Of a DNA stretch of 64,000 nucleotides, positions 28,163 to 37,314 are shown in pieces. The notes beneath the pieces were generated by a model that searched no databases, had not been told where the DNA came from, and saw nothing but the letters and a program-made list of their open reading frames with translations. How positions within the stretch are numbered: the stretch's first letter is position 1; every line of letters starts with the position of its first letter. The position numbers and the translations under genes were made by a program. This stretch comes from Celerinatantimonas yamalensis. GTDB lineage: Bacteria > Pseudomonadota > Gammaproteobacteria > Enterobacterales > Celerinatantimonadaceae. The stretch covers positions 181,945 to 245,944 of the forward strand of contig NZ_JBEQCT010000006.1 of NCBI RefSeq assembly GCF_046054155.1, in the 5' to 3' direction.

Positions 28163-28782
28163 TTAATGCGTGATCAACCAGCCGTCTTCATTCCAAATGA
28201 GCTGGCTGATACGCAGTTTTTGCTTAACTTTATCCGTTGGGTCATAGGTGTAATGCTCGATGATGTGGCTGTTGACGATCGATATCTTGACCACCAGGAC
28301 CAGCTCAGCGCTGAGTGCCTTTTACCAGCAAACTTCCTGCGCCAGCAAGCAGTGACTTGCCCTGTTTATCTAGATATGGGCCGGTAATTGTACTGGCTCT
28401 GTCATAGCGAATTTGATAAGTATTCTGCACGTCTTGGCAACACCGTCCAACGAATACAAACAGATAAAAATAACCATTGTGGTAGATCAGCGAGGCTCCC
28501 TCAATGCTGCCCTCGCACTGGGCTAGTTGATAGATCTGCCCTGAGGGTTTTATGGTGGTTGTATTTAATTGAGTCAGCATAATGTCGTCAAACCATGAGC
28601 CAACTACCATCCACGGTTTATTTGATATTGTGACGGGATATTGACTTAGTGACTGGCTAGCATTCATTCAGGGTGGCTATGTTGGTTCTCGATAAGATGG
28701 ACATTGTCTAATGACAATACTTGTCCGGCCCAACTACCGCTACTGCCAGTAACCAACTGCCTATCCAAAATCCCTGTTGCAT
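28163..28782 (-). pseudogene. Broken GH43 (arabinan endo-1,5-alpha-L-arabinanase-like) gene
   Basis: Pieces of a secreted glycoside hydrolase family 43 protein lie in order on the minus strand. At 28782 an ATG with a strong GAGGGAG site starts a signal peptide (MQQGFWIGSWLLAVAV) that soon hits a stop. At 28667-28308 the frame reads KPWMVVGSWFDDIML, GASLIYHNGYFYLFV and TITGPYLDKQGKSLL, typical GH43 segments. It ends at TGA (28307-28305) just before AGPGGQDI. A tandem CGATCGAT at 28276-28283 (one CGAT unit too many) shifts the frame, after which NSHIIEHYTYDPTDK and WNEDGWLITH complete the C-terminus. The N-terminal catalytic part is deleted. It is non-functional. Confidence 0.85.
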
Positions 28783-28824
28783 CGTTCTCCCTCGTACTTA
28801 TGGATTAAAATCGTCTAACAGCGC

Positions 28825-29604
28825 TTACTGGACTTGAAAAAACTGCGCCAGTAGCTGCCGAAATATTAGGGGTTGGTCGGCAAAGGCCATATGTTTGGCA
28901 AATGGTACGTTGCATAGCTGAGCTTGCGTGAGGCGCTGAGCGATATCAAACACAACGCTGCGGGCGATCAGCGGATCGTCATCACCACGGGCGACCAGCA
29001 ACGGGCAGTCAATGGCATCGACCTGTTCGTTAGGGTAGCCCGACTCGGTTGGATCAAGCCACATGGTGACGAGCTGCTTAACGAGGCGAGGGAAGTCGGC
29101 TTCGGGATTAAGCTGCTGATAACGCTGATAGACCTGTGGCTGGCTGTGTTGGCGCTGCTCGGCAGTGGTGGCTAAAAAAGCATCTCGGCACACGAGTGCG
29201 TGCTCAATATGCCAGCGTGCACCAATGGTGAAAAGCTTATCGATGTTCAGAGACTGACTGAGCGAGGCAAGTCGATAGCCGACAATCCCGCCATCACTAA
29301 AGCCCAGTATCTGACAATGAGTGATCCCAAGTGCGGCTAAGAGCACCTCAACATCTTTTTGCAACTGCTGGTAACTTAATGGCACATCGCCAAGAGTTGA
29401 GCGGCCGTGGCCGCGACTATCAATACCGATCAGTTGATAATGATCAGAGAGGGCTTCGAGTAACGGGTTAAAAACTTCCATCTGCTGGAAGCCACCATGC
29501 AAAACGACTAAGGTGGGTGATGCGGGCAAGCCATGGCATTCGTAGTAGATCTGGGCACCGGCAATGGTCATTGTGGAGCCGAGCTGATGGCGAAACTGGG
29601 CCAT
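28825..29604 (-). CDS. Alpha/beta hydrolase
   Basis: Cytoplasmic alpha/beta hydrolase of 259 residues. The oxyanion motif is LHGGF (about residue 36), the nucleophile elbow is GFSDGG (Ser at about 99), the acid lies in ARGDDDPL and the catalytic His in FAKHMAFADQP. This is the arrangement of esterases and haloalkane-type hydrolases; the natural substrate is unknown. The N-terminal MAQFRHQLGSTMTIAG contains a second ATG, and either start is possible. Confidence 0.88.
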   Translation of the reverse strand: MAQFRHQLGSTMTIAGAQIYYECHGLPASPTLVVLHGGFQQMEVFNPLLEALSDHYQLIGIDSRGHGRSTLGDVPLSYQQLQKDVEVLLAALGITHCQILGFSDGGIVGYRLASLSQSLNIDKLFTIGARWHIEHALVCRDAFLATTAEQRQHSQPQVYQRYQQLNPEADFPRLVKQLVTMWLDPTESGYPNEQVDAIDCPLLVARGDDDPLIARSVVFDIAQRLTQAQLCNVPFAKHMAFADQPLIFRQLLAQFFQVQ

Positions 29605-29733
29605 AAACGTCCTTTAAATTTGAGATGATAAGGCATAATGGTCGATAAGTTAGCAGGTATTTTAATGTCAAAACGCGATCGATAAAAATTATTTTATAAA
29701 TAGTCGATTCTAAGCATTGATCAATAAGCGGGC

Positions 29734-30048
29734 GTGGATAAGATGATGCAATTTGATGGGTTGGTTTGTGATAAAAATGTGGCGACGATAGAAATTTTAT
29801 CATCTCGTGAAATTATTCCTGAAGAGCTTACTGAATGGATAAAAGAGGCATTTGATCAATCAGTTACTCCTGAACAAGGGGCTGATTGGTGGGTCTGGCC
29901 AGTACACATTGGTGAATTTTGGCTCTTGCGTTATTGCGAGTTGACGATTACTCTATGGCTTGAGTTGCAAGCTCGCAGTTTGTTTGAACAGGCTGCACCC
30001 GAAGCTTGCAGTATCATCTCTCGGTACATTGACGTTCCTCATGGTTAA
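29734..30048 (+). CDS. Hypothetical protein, about 104 residues
   Basis: No family recognised. A small acidic, Trp-rich soluble protein (EQGADWWVWPVHIGEFWLL in the middle). The frame opens with GTG at 29734, but ATGs at 29743 and 29746 with GGATAAG just upstream are at least as good, giving about 100 residues. It is isolated between the hydrolase and the polA upstream region. Confidence 0.6.
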   Translation: MDKMMQFDGLVCDKNVATIEILSSREIIPEELTEWIKEAFDQSVTPEQGADWWVWPVHIGEFWLLRYCELTITLWLELQARSLFEQAAPEACSIISRYIDVPHG

Positions 30049-30419
30049 AGCTGTCCATAGTCGTATTGTCAACTGAGCACTTTAAGTGTTCGGTATTTTG
30101 CACGTCTTTATTTAAGAAACACGAGCTGATGATCATGGTCGCGGTGTTCGAGTGGAGCCTTTTGGGCAACCCACAGAAAGTTATTGTCCACAGCGAGTGG
30201 GATGCTATCCCCTGTTTCGTCAAGTTAATGTGACTTGTTAATATATTGTTTTTTAAGCATAAAAAATAATCGTTCCGCTATTTTTGTATGAATAGTGGAT
30301 GTTGTGCTATTTTTTAGTAACAGAGTTATCCACAGCTTTCACTGCTTGCTGACTGGTGCTTAGTTTGGAGCTGTGGCATTATGCCGCCCATGTGCTGGTT
30401 TAAATATGAGTAATGGCTG
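30049..30419. promoter_or_regulatory. polA upstream region with DnaA-box-like sites
   Basis: 371 bp, no gene seen. TTATCCACA at 30326-30334 is an exact match to the high-affinity DnaA box, and TTGTCCACA at 30184-30192 differs by one base. Long A/T tracts lie between them at about 30240-30320. Function unproven; a 9-mer can occur by chance. Confidence 0.4.
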
Positions 30420-33182
30420 ATGGCAACAATTGCTGACAATCCTCTCGTCCTCATCGATGGTTCTTCCTATCTATTTCGCGCCTATTATTCGCCGCCTCAT
30501 CTGACCAATGGCAAAGGTGAAGCCACCGGTGCTGTGTATGGTGTGGTCAATATGTTACGCAGCCTGCTGCGTCAAGTTGACCCTAAACGGATTGCAGTGA
30601 TTTTTGATGCCAAAGGGAAAAATTTTCGCCACGAATTATATGCTGACTATAAAGCGAATCGTCCGCCGATGCCGGATGATCTGCGTAGTCAAATTGAACC
30701 TTTGCATGCCATTATTCGTGCCATGGGGCTGCCACTCATCGCCCAGTCTGGCGTGGAAGCTGATGATGTGATTGGCACGTTGGCCAAGCAAGCCTCTAAG
30801 GCTGGCTATCAAGTGCTCATCAGCACTGGCGATAAAGATATGGCGCAGCTGGTGGATGATCAGATCATGCTGGTCAATACCATGACTGACACTTTGCTTG
30901 ATAGTGAGGGGGTCGTCGACAAATACGGTGTGCATCCTGAACAGATCATCGATTATTTGGCGTTGATGGGCGATAGTGTTGATAACATTCCTGGCGTACC
31001 CAAATGTGGCCCTAAAACAGCGGTTAAATGGCTGAACGAGTATGGTTCGCTCGATGGTCTATTAGCTCATCGAGATGAGATTAAGGGCAAGATTGGTGAA
31101 AATTTGCGTGCTTTTGCCGATCAACTCCCTCTTTCATATGAATTAGCAACGATTCGTACCGACGTGCCGCTCGAGCTAAGTATTGAGCAGTTAGCGATTC
31201 AACCGAGCGATCAAGATAAGCTCGTTGCTTTGTTTGGCGAGCTGGAGTTTAAACGCTGGCTTGCCGAATTACTTGAAGCGAAAGCAACCCCGCAATTGCC
31301 AATTGGCGCCGACGCATTGTTAGTCAATGAAGACAGCGATGATAATGGTGCTGCCCCAGAGGCGCTTCACGGTGATTACGAACTTATTTTAACTCCCGCT
31401 CAGCTGGATGTTTGGTGCGCGAAACTCAAAGCTGCTGATTTAATCGCCCTAGATACTGAGACGACCTCGCTTAACTATATGCAAGCTGATTTAGTCGGGC
31501 TGTCGTTTGCCGTAAAAGCAGGTGAAGCCGCTTATGTGCCGATTGGTCATGATTATCCCGATGCCCCAGAACAGCTAGATAGGGCTTACGTATTGGCGAC
31601 TCTCAAGCCGCTTTTAGAAGATCCAACCTTAGCTAAAGTTGGGCAAAATCTGAAATATGATCAAAGTGTTTTGGCCCGAGCCGGGGTACAGCTTAAAGGG
31701 ATCAAGTTTGACACCATGCTTGAATCGTATGTGCTCAATAGTACTGTGACTCGGCATGATATGAACTCATTGGCCCTAAACTATCTGCAGCATCAATGCA
31801 TTAAATTTGAAGATGTGGCCGGGAAAGGGGCTAAGCAGCTGACTTTTAACCAGATTGACCTCAAGCAAGCTTATCCCTATGCTGCCGAAGATGCTGATAT
31901 TACCTTGCGACTACATCAGATTTTATGGCCGCAAATTCAGGCTCAGCCACGCCTTAAGCAACTGTTTGAAGAGGTGGAACTGCCGCTGGTAGCGATTCTA
32001 TCCGATGTTGAACGCCGTGGTGTGCGTATTGATAGTGTGCGCTTGGAGCAACACAGCGAACGCTTAGCGATTCGCATTGAGCAATTAGAAGCCAAAGCGC
32101 ATGAGCTTGCAGGAGAGGTTTTTAACCTAGGCTCACCTAAGCAATTGCAGCAGATTCTATTTGAAAAAATGCAATTGCCCGTGGTGAAAAAAACGCCCAA
32201 AGGAGCGCCATCTACAGCCGAAGAAGTGCTCCAAGAGTTAGCGCTTGATTATCCATTGCCTGCGACCATTTTAGAGTATCGGGGCTTGAGCAAACTCAAA
32301 TCGACCTATACCGATAAACTACCCAAGATGGTGGACTCGCTGAGTCACCGACTACATACATCGTACCATCAAGCGGTGACTGCCACGGGGCGATTATCGT
32401 CGAGTGATCCAAACTTGCAAAATATTCCTATTCGTAATGAAGAGGGACGCAAGATCCGCCAAGCCTTTATTGCTCAAGACGGTTTTAAACTGGTGGCGAT
32501 TGATTATTCGCAAATTGAGCTGCGTATTATGGCGCATCTTTCGGCCGATGCCGGCCTCTTGAACGCCTTTGCTCATGGCAAAGATATTCACCGAGCGACT
32601 GCCTCTGAGGTATTTTCTGAACCTCTTGAGCAAGTTACCCAAGAGCAGCGACGCAGTGCCAAAGCCATTAACTTTGGTTTGATCTATGGCATGAGCGCCT
32701 TTGGCTTATCACGTCAGCTCAATATTGGCCGCAAAGAAGCACAACGTTATATGGATACCTATTTTGAGCGCTATCCGGGGGTACATCGCTATATGGAGGA
32801 AACTCGGGCGCAAGCGGCGGATGATGGGTTTGTTGAAACGATCTATGGTCGACGTTTGTACTTGCCGGATATTAAAGCGCGTAATGGTGCGCGCCGCGCA
32901 GGTGCTGAACGCGCAGCAATCAATGCACCGATGCAAGGTAGTGCAGCAGATATCATTAAAAAAGCGATGATTGCGGTAGCCGATTACATTGAAAACAATC
33001 AGTTAGGTGAACGGGTGCGCATGTTGATGCAAGTTCACGATGAATTGATCTTTGAAGTGGCAGAATCAGAGCTTGCAACGCAAGTTGATGCGCTCAAATC
33101 CATTATGGAGCAAGCGGTCAAACTCGATGTTCCACTGATTGCCGAGGCGGGTGTCGGGGACAATTGGGATGAAGCGCATTAG
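30420..33182 (+). CDS. polA: DNA polymerase I
   Basis: Repair and Okazaki-fragment polymerase, 920 residues (E. coli 928). The 5' nuclease domain opens with LVLIDGSSYLFRAYY and has GDSVDNIPGVPKCGPKTA. The 3'-5' proofreading domain keeps its metal ligands (LDTETTSL, VGQNLKYDQSVLA, YAAEDADITLR). The polymerase domain has motif A (VAIDYSQIELRIMAHLS), the O-helix RRSAKAINFGLIYGMS and motif C (QVHDELIFEV). All three activities should be present. It is followed by Spot 42, as in enterics and vibrios. Confidence 0.98.
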   Translation: MATIADNPLVLIDGSSYLFRAYYSPPHLTNGKGEATGAVYGVVNMLRSLLRQVDPKRIAVIFDAKGKNFRHELYADYKANRPPMPDDLRSQIEPLHAIIRAMGLPLIAQSGVEADDVIGTLAKQASKAGYQVLISTGDKDMAQLVDDQIMLVNTMTDTLLDSEGVVDKYGVHPEQIIDYLALMGDSVDNIPGVPKCGPKTAVKWLNEYGSLDGLLAHRDEIKGKIGENLRAFADQLPLSYELATIRTDVPLELSIEQLAIQPSDQDKLVALFGELEFKRWLAELLEAKATPQLPIGADALLVNEDSDDNGAAPEALHGDYELILTPAQLDVWCAKLKAADLIALDTETTSLNYMQADLVGLSFAVKAGEAAYVPIGHDYPDAPEQLDRAYVLATLKPLLEDPTLAKVGQNLKYDQSVLARAGVQLKGIKFDTMLESYVLNSTVTRHDMNSLALNYLQHQCIKFEDVAGKGAKQLTFNQIDLKQAYPYAAEDADITLRLHQILWPQIQAQPRLKQLFEEVELPLVAILSDVERRGVRIDSVRLEQHSERLAIRIEQLEAKAHELAGEVFNLGSPKQLQQILFEKMQLPVVKKTPKGAPSTAEEVLQELALDYPLPATILEYRGLSKLKSTYTDKLPKMVDSLSHRLHTSYHQAVTATGRLSSSDPNLQNIPIRNEEGRKIRQAFIAQDGFKLVAIDYSQIELRIMAHLSADAGLLNAFAHGKDIHRATASEVFSEPLEQVTQEQRRSAKAINFGLIYGMSAFGLSRQLNIGRKEAQRYMDTYFERYPGVHRYMEETRAQAADDGFVETIYGRRLYLPDIKARNGARRAGAERAAINAPMQGSAADIIKKAMIAVADYIENNQLGERVRMLMQVHDELIFEVAESELATQVDALKSIMEQAVKLDVPLIAEAGVGDNWDEAH

Positions 33183-33203
33183 TTTTCAAGCGTAAAAAAG
33201 ATG

Positions 33204-33229
33204 AAACCTGCCATTGAGCAGGTTTTTTT
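33204..33229 (+). terminator. Intrinsic terminator of polA
   Basis: AAACCTGC (33204-33211) pairs with GCAGGTTT (33218-33225), merging into a T run; 22 bp after the polA stop. Confidence 0.88.
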
Positions 33230-33321
33230 GTCTATAAATCCAGTAATTTTGTGAATAAAATTTATGAAATTAGACAACAAAACCACTTTATTTTTTGGGA
33301 TATCTCCCTTATATTAACTGT

Positions 33322-33423
33322 GTAGGGTACAGAGGTAAGATGTTCTATCTTTCAGACCTTTTATTTCACGTAGTTGAATAGGCTTTATAGCTGCCCCAGT
33401 AGCTTTCTACTGGGGCTTTTTTT
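33322..33423 (+). ncRNA. spf: Spot 42 small RNA
   Basis: Hfq-dependent sRNA that represses catabolic genes; in E. coli its transcription is repressed by cAMP-CRP. The start GTAGGGTACAGAGGTAAGAT and the following TTCTATCTTTCAGACCTTTT are nearly identical to E. coli spf, including its unstructured target-pairing regions. The 3' end is a terminator: GCCCCAGTAG (33393-33402) pairs with CTACTGGGGC (33407-33416), then seven Ts. A TATATT -10 lies at 33310-33315, seven bases before the start. About 102 nt against 109 in E. coli. Its place between polA and engB is conserved. Confidence 0.95.
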
Positions 33424-33703
33424 ATGCTTATTTTCGTCAATAACTTCATATTTTGAGCATTGGTCACAGTTTTAATTAAAATAATTTGACTACGCTCCTG
33501 CTGTTGTACTGTGTAATAAAATTACATATCTGTAATAAAAAATCCCCATTTTGGTGCAAGTCTATCAAGTGGTGAGATTATTTTTTAAGCAATTTCACTT
33601 AATTTGATTATTTTGCGGGTGATGAGGAACTTTTATGGTGCAACGCAGTCTGATGTATAGAACGTGAATAGTTTTTTTTAAGTTATAGTCCGAAGTATCA
33701 TTT
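33424..33703. other. AT-rich spacer that may encode a second sRNA
   Basis: 280 bp with no gene, ending directly in a strong plus-strand terminator (33704-33737) that no upstream gene accounts for. A possible -35 TTGACT lies at 33486 and TGTAAT at 33512, but at a poor 20-bp spacing, so no start could be placed. A short GATGAGGAAC run lies at about 33619. Confidence 0.35.
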
Positions 33704-33737
33704 CTCCGCAGCTTACACTGGCTGCGGAGTTTTTTTT
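33704..33737 (+). terminator. Orphan intrinsic terminator between spf and engB
   Basis: CTCCGCAGC (33704-33712) pairs with GCTGCGGAG (33721-33729), followed by eight Ts on the plus strand. On the minus strand no T run follows, so it is not the engB terminator. It could stop read-through from spf or be the 3' end of an undescribed sRNA. Confidence 0.85.
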
Positions 33738-33747
33738 GCCTACCCAA

Positions 33748-34392
33748 TTACTCGCCCGGTTGCTCGTTGTCCAATTGTTCGGGTGTTGCGCCAGTCAACC
33801 AACGACTTAGCGTTGCCTCTAAGGTTGTCAAGCCAGTTTGTTTCAACGATGAAAAGGCTTCGATTTGCACATCGCCACAAAATGCCATTGCCGCTTCGCG
33901 ACATTTTAATACCGTGGCTTTACATGCACCTTGTTTGAGTTTATCGGCTTTGGTTAATAGCGCCAGTACCGGGATGTCACAATCGACAGCCCATTGGATC
34001 AAGTGCTGATCGAGATCTCGCAATGGATGACGAATATCCATCAGCACCACTAGACCTTTCAGGCTATCTCGATGCTGCAAATACTCAGATAGTGATTTTT
34101 GCCACTCCTGTTTAACCGTTTCGGGTACTTTAGCAAAGCCATAGCCAGGCAGATCAATTAAGCGCTGATGTGGACTCAATTCAAAGACGTTGATTAATTG
34201 GGTTCGTCCAGGAGTCTTACTGGTTCGAGCTAAGCTTTTTTGCCGAGTAAGGGTGTTTAAGGCACTTGATTTACCGGCATTTGAGCGGCCAGCAAACGCA
34301 ATTTCGATGCCTTCATCCGCGGGCATAGCACGAATATTTGGGGCGCTGGTTAAAAACCGCGCTTGGCGAAAATTAAGCGTATCCTGAGTCAC
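33748..34392 (-). CDS. engB: Ribosome biogenesis GTPase EngB (YihA/YsxC)
   Basis: Small TRAFAC-class GTPase needed for 50S subunit assembly and cell division, 214 residues (E. coli 210). G1 is GRSNAGKSSALN (about residues 36-47), G2/G3 are TPGRTQLINVFE and DLPGYGFAK, and G4 is LLTKADKL. It points toward polA, with Spot 42 between, and is divergent from yihI. Confidence 0.97.
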   Translation of the reverse strand: MTQDTLNFRQARFLTSAPNIRAMPADEGIEIAFAGRSNAGKSSALNTLTRQKSLARTSKTPGRTQLINVFELSPHQRLIDLPGYGFAKVPETVKQEWQKSLSEYLQHRDSLKGLVVLMDIRHPLRDLDQHLIQWAVDCDIPVLALLTKADKLKQGACKATVLKCREAAMAFCGDVQIEAFSSLKQTGLTTLEATLSRWLTGATPEQLDNEQPGE

Positions 34393-34677
34393 GCTATTAC
34401 TCCTTGATTAGCGCGAAAGCCGAGATTGGCTGTCGCAGTGACACACATCTATAGGACGTATGGGTCAGGTTTGGATCGCAGAGTGTAGCAAAGAGCGGCG
34501 AAGCTCACTACATACACTACCTAATGTTTTCATGATAATGACACAAACTGATAAATCACAGTTTGTTGAAAGCTCCACCAGTGGTAAAATCGCTGCCCAT
34601 TTAAACAATACAGTAGTATATAGCCTCTGTGTGATAAGCTATTTATATCTACTTTGCTGACACGACCGAAGGGTTCT

Positions 34678-35244
34678 ATGGCGAACAAAAAGAAAAATCG
34701 CAAGGGCGGCCTATTAGCCCCTCGTAAAACTGCAGATTTTAAAAGTGAACGAGAATTGCCCACCGATAAGGTCACAAAAGGCAAAGGCCATAAAAGTGGT
34801 TCTCGTCAACAAGTTGCTGAATCAACAGTAGCTAAATCAACGTCAAAGCCTGCATCCGGTGATCGTCGCGTGGGAAGCAAAAAGCCCGTGCAACTGGTTG
34901 CTGCGGGAACGTTGGCGAAAAGTGCTGATAAAGTCGTTAAAGCCAAGGTTAAAAAAACTGTGGTGCCAGCGGTGCCAGTTGAATCCAAACAAGATGAACT
35001 GGCTCGCTTAGAGCAAGATGCGCGGCTTATTGCGTTATTGGATCGCAGTGATGAAGGGGAGCAACTCGCAGATGCTGACCAACAGTGGCTGGATAACTGC
35101 TTAGATCGGATTAGTGTGCTGATGGATGAGCTTGGCATCAATGACGATGACGATGACGATCTTAGCGAGAGTGATGACTGGGATCAGTTTGACAGTGGCG
35201 ATCTAAGTGACCTCTATGACGATGATGAGGAAAGGAAAAAATGA
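34678..35244 (+). CDS. yihI: Der GTPase activator YihI
   Basis: A 188-residue protein that in E. coli stimulates the GTPase Der (EngA) and so modulates 50S assembly. It has the typical three-part layout: a Lys/Arg-rich N-terminus (MANKKKNRKGGLLAPRK), a low-complexity basic middle with the conserved GDRRVGSKKPVQL, and a C-terminal helical hairpin with LEQDARLIALLD and WLDNCLDRISVLMDELGI, ending in a very acidic tail. The ATG at 34678 has AAGGG upstream. It overlaps the next gene by 4 bases. Confidence 0.92.
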   Translation: MANKKKNRKGGLLAPRKTADFKSERELPTDKVTKGKGHKSGSRQQVAESTVAKSTSKPASGDRRVGSKKPVQLVAAGTLAKSADKVVKAKVKKTVVPAVPVESKQDELARLEQDARLIALLDRSDEGEQLADADQQWLDNCLDRISVLMDELGINDDDDDDLSESDDWDQFDSGDLSDLYDDDEERKK

Positions 35245-35705
35245 TCGTCTGGGCGATTATAGGTGTCATCATTATTGCTGGATTATTGGGCTATTGGTTG
35301 TATTTATTGCGCTTGATAAACGCGCGCCAGCAGCTCCAACACCAGCAGCGCAAGCAAACGCTTGATATGCACCGTGACCGTATCGCCCAAAGTGTTGAAA
35401 CGATAGCCAAAGCTTGCTTCGCCGAGCAATGTGAGTCCAGCGAAGCGGCGATTCGTATTACCCAACTATTGCTTGCCTATCCAGAGCAGCCTGCGCGTGA
35501 TTGGTCAAAGCAATACCCCGGGCTATTTGGCCTCTATCAGGCGATCGCAGATTTGCCGACTCACCAAGCGCGAATGAGCCAAAGCAAGCGAGAACGTCGG
35601 ACGCAAGACGTTTATCGATTAGAGCAAGAAAAGCAGTTCGCGGCGCAAGTTCGTGGTGAACTTGAAGATCTCAGTGAGTTTTTTACCGCAGGAGCGAAGC
35701 GTTAA
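35241..35705 (+). CDS. DUF2489 family membrane-anchored protein
   Basis: A 154-residue protein of the DUF2489 type, function unknown. A single N-terminal membrane helix (residues 2-25, IVWAIIGVIIIAGLLGYWLYLL) is followed by a cytoplasmic helical domain with a basic coiled segment (RLINARQQLQHQQRKQTLD). It is translationally coupled at both ends: ATGA overlap with yihI and TAATG overlap with hemN. This yihI-DUF2489-hemN order is common in vibrios. Confidence 0.85.
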   Translation: MIVWAIIGVIIIAGLLGYWLYLLRLINARQQLQHQQRKQTLDMHRDRIAQSVETIAKACFAEQCESSEAAIRITQLLLAYPEQPARDWSKQYPGLFGLYQAIADLPTHQARMSQSKRERRTQDVYRLEQEKQFAAQVRGELEDLSEFFTAGAKR

Positions 35706-37078
35706 TGAGTACATTTACAGTGGATTGGGATCAGGCGTTAATTGAAAAATACAATTATGCCGGGCCGCGTTATACCAGTTATCCGACTGCGCTAGAATTT
35801 AACCAAACCTTCGGTTTTCGTGAGTTTCAAGCGGCGGCCGCGCGTTATCCAGAGCGCCCTTTATCCCTGTATGTGCACATTCCTTTTTGCCACAAAATTT
35901 GTTACTACTGCGGCTGCAATAAGATTGTCACTCGCCATCAACATAAAGCTGATGAGTATTTAGATGCGTTAGCCATTGAAATGACAACCCTTGCTCCGTT
36001 AGTGCAAGGCCGACAGGTGACACAGCTGCATTGGGGCGGCGGTACGCCAACCTTTTTAGATGCGCCGCAAACCCGCCGTCTGATGACACTTTTGCGGGAG
36101 AACTTCTGCATTGCGAAAGATGCAGAGATTAGTATTGAGGTTGACCCGCGAGAGATTGGGCTCGACAGCATGGATCTCCTTGCTGAACTTGGTTTTAACC
36201 GTTTAAGTCTTGGTATCCAAGATTTTAATCCTCAGGTACAGCAAGCAGTGAATCGGGTGCAGGATAAGGCTTTTATCGAGGCGCTATTAACACGGGTGAA
36301 AGCGGTTGGGTTTGGCTCAATTAATCTCGATTTAATTTATGGCTTACCGCATCAAACGCCAGAAAGCTTTGCCGATACGTTGCAGCAGATTAAAGCCCTT
36401 AATCCAGAGCGCCTATCGATTTTTAACTATGCACATCTGCCGAGCCACTTTGCTGCCCAGCGCAAGATTAAAGAGGCTGATTTACCGACGGCTGAGCAAA
36501 AGTTGACTATTTTACGCAGCACCATTTTGGATCTCACCAAAAACGGTTATCAGTTTATTGGAATGGACCATTTTGCCCGCCCTGATGACTCATTAGCGAT
36601 TGCCCAGCGCCAAGGCAAATTACACCGCAACTTTCAAGGTTACACCACCCAAGGTGAATGCGACTTGCTTGGCATGGGGGTGTCGGCCATTAGCATGATT
36701 GGCGATGATTATAGTCAGAACCATAAAACCTTAAGTGATTACTATCAACAAGTCGCCACGCAAGGCCATGCGCAAACCAAGGGACTGGCGCTGAGTCAGG
36801 ACGATATTATTCGTCGTGATGTGATTAAAAGCTTAATGTGCGATTTTGCCCTGAACTTTGCAGATATTGAGCAGCGTTTCACGCTCAATTTTGCTGACTA
36901 TTTTAAAGCGGATTTAGCGCTACTCGTTCCGCTTATCGAGGATGGCTTAGTCGTGGTTGATGCGCAAGGCATTGCGGTGAGCGCGCGCGGGCGCTTATTG
37001 ATTCGTAATATCGCGATGTGCTTTGATGTCTATTTTCGCGACCAGTTGCGTAAGCGCCAATTTTCTCGAGTGATCTAA
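35705..37078 (+). CDS. hemN: Oxygen-independent coproporphyrinogen III oxidase HemN
   Basis: Radical SAM enzyme that decarboxylates coproporphyrinogen III to protoporphyrinogen IX without oxygen, 457 residues (E. coli 457). The [4Fe-4S] cysteines lie in HIPFCHKICYYCGCNK (CxxxCxxCxC), and WGGGTPTFL is the SAM-binding GGGTP motif. The N-terminal YNYAGPRYTSYPTALEF is the HemN-specific signature that separates it from HemW. With hemCDXY it is a second haem-pathway locus in the window. Confidence 0.96.
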   Translation: MSTFTVDWDQALIEKYNYAGPRYTSYPTALEFNQTFGFREFQAAAARYPERPLSLYVHIPFCHKICYYCGCNKIVTRHQHKADEYLDALAIEMTTLAPLVQGRQVTQLHWGGGTPTFLDAPQTRRLMTLLRENFCIAKDAEISIEVDPREIGLDSMDLLAELGFNRLSLGIQDFNPQVQQAVNRVQDKAFIEALLTRVKAVGFGSINLDLIYGLPHQTPESFADTLQQIKALNPERLSIFNYAHLPSHFAAQRKIKEADLPTAEQKLTILRSTILDLTKNGYQFIGMDHFARPDDSLAIAQRQGKLHRNFQGYTTQGECDLLGMGVSAISMIGDDYSQNHKTLSDYYQQVATQGHAQTKGLALSQDDIIRRDVIKSLMCDFALNFADIEQRFTLNFADYFKADLALLVPLIEDGLVVVDAQGIAVSARGRLLIRNIAMCFDVYFRDQLRKRQFSRVI

Positions 37079-37314
37079 ATTAAAAATTATTTGATACAGA
37101 GTGATCTCGTACTACTTGATTGAACTTAAAAAATTAAGCTAATCAATGAGTATTGGCCACTAGCTCAATCTATTTTAAAATAGAGTGTAAACATTTTTTT
37201 ACAGATTTTATAGCGAGTCATCTGCCTAGTACCTCTTGGAATTGATCCTTTTTTTAATGACAGATTAATATAGTCAATTATTAATATTGATTTTGTCAGT
37301 TAAAGGATGGGTAT
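37079..37314. other. AT-rich junction between hemN and the methyltransferase cassette
   Basis: 236 bp of unusually AT-rich sequence with no gene. No inverted repeats or target duplication of an insertion element were seen. It ends with AAAGGATGGGTAT, the ribosome site region of the zinc-ribbon gene. Confidence 0.5.

Noticed and set aside
28166..28387. Plus-strand 73-codon frame over the GH43 relic
   Set aside because: It is the complement of the degraded minus-strand gene, whose residues match GH43.
33424..33703. CsrC-type sRNA, which neighbours spf in E. coli
   Set aside because: CsrC has many GGA loops; only one GAGGA is seen here, so the identity is not supported.
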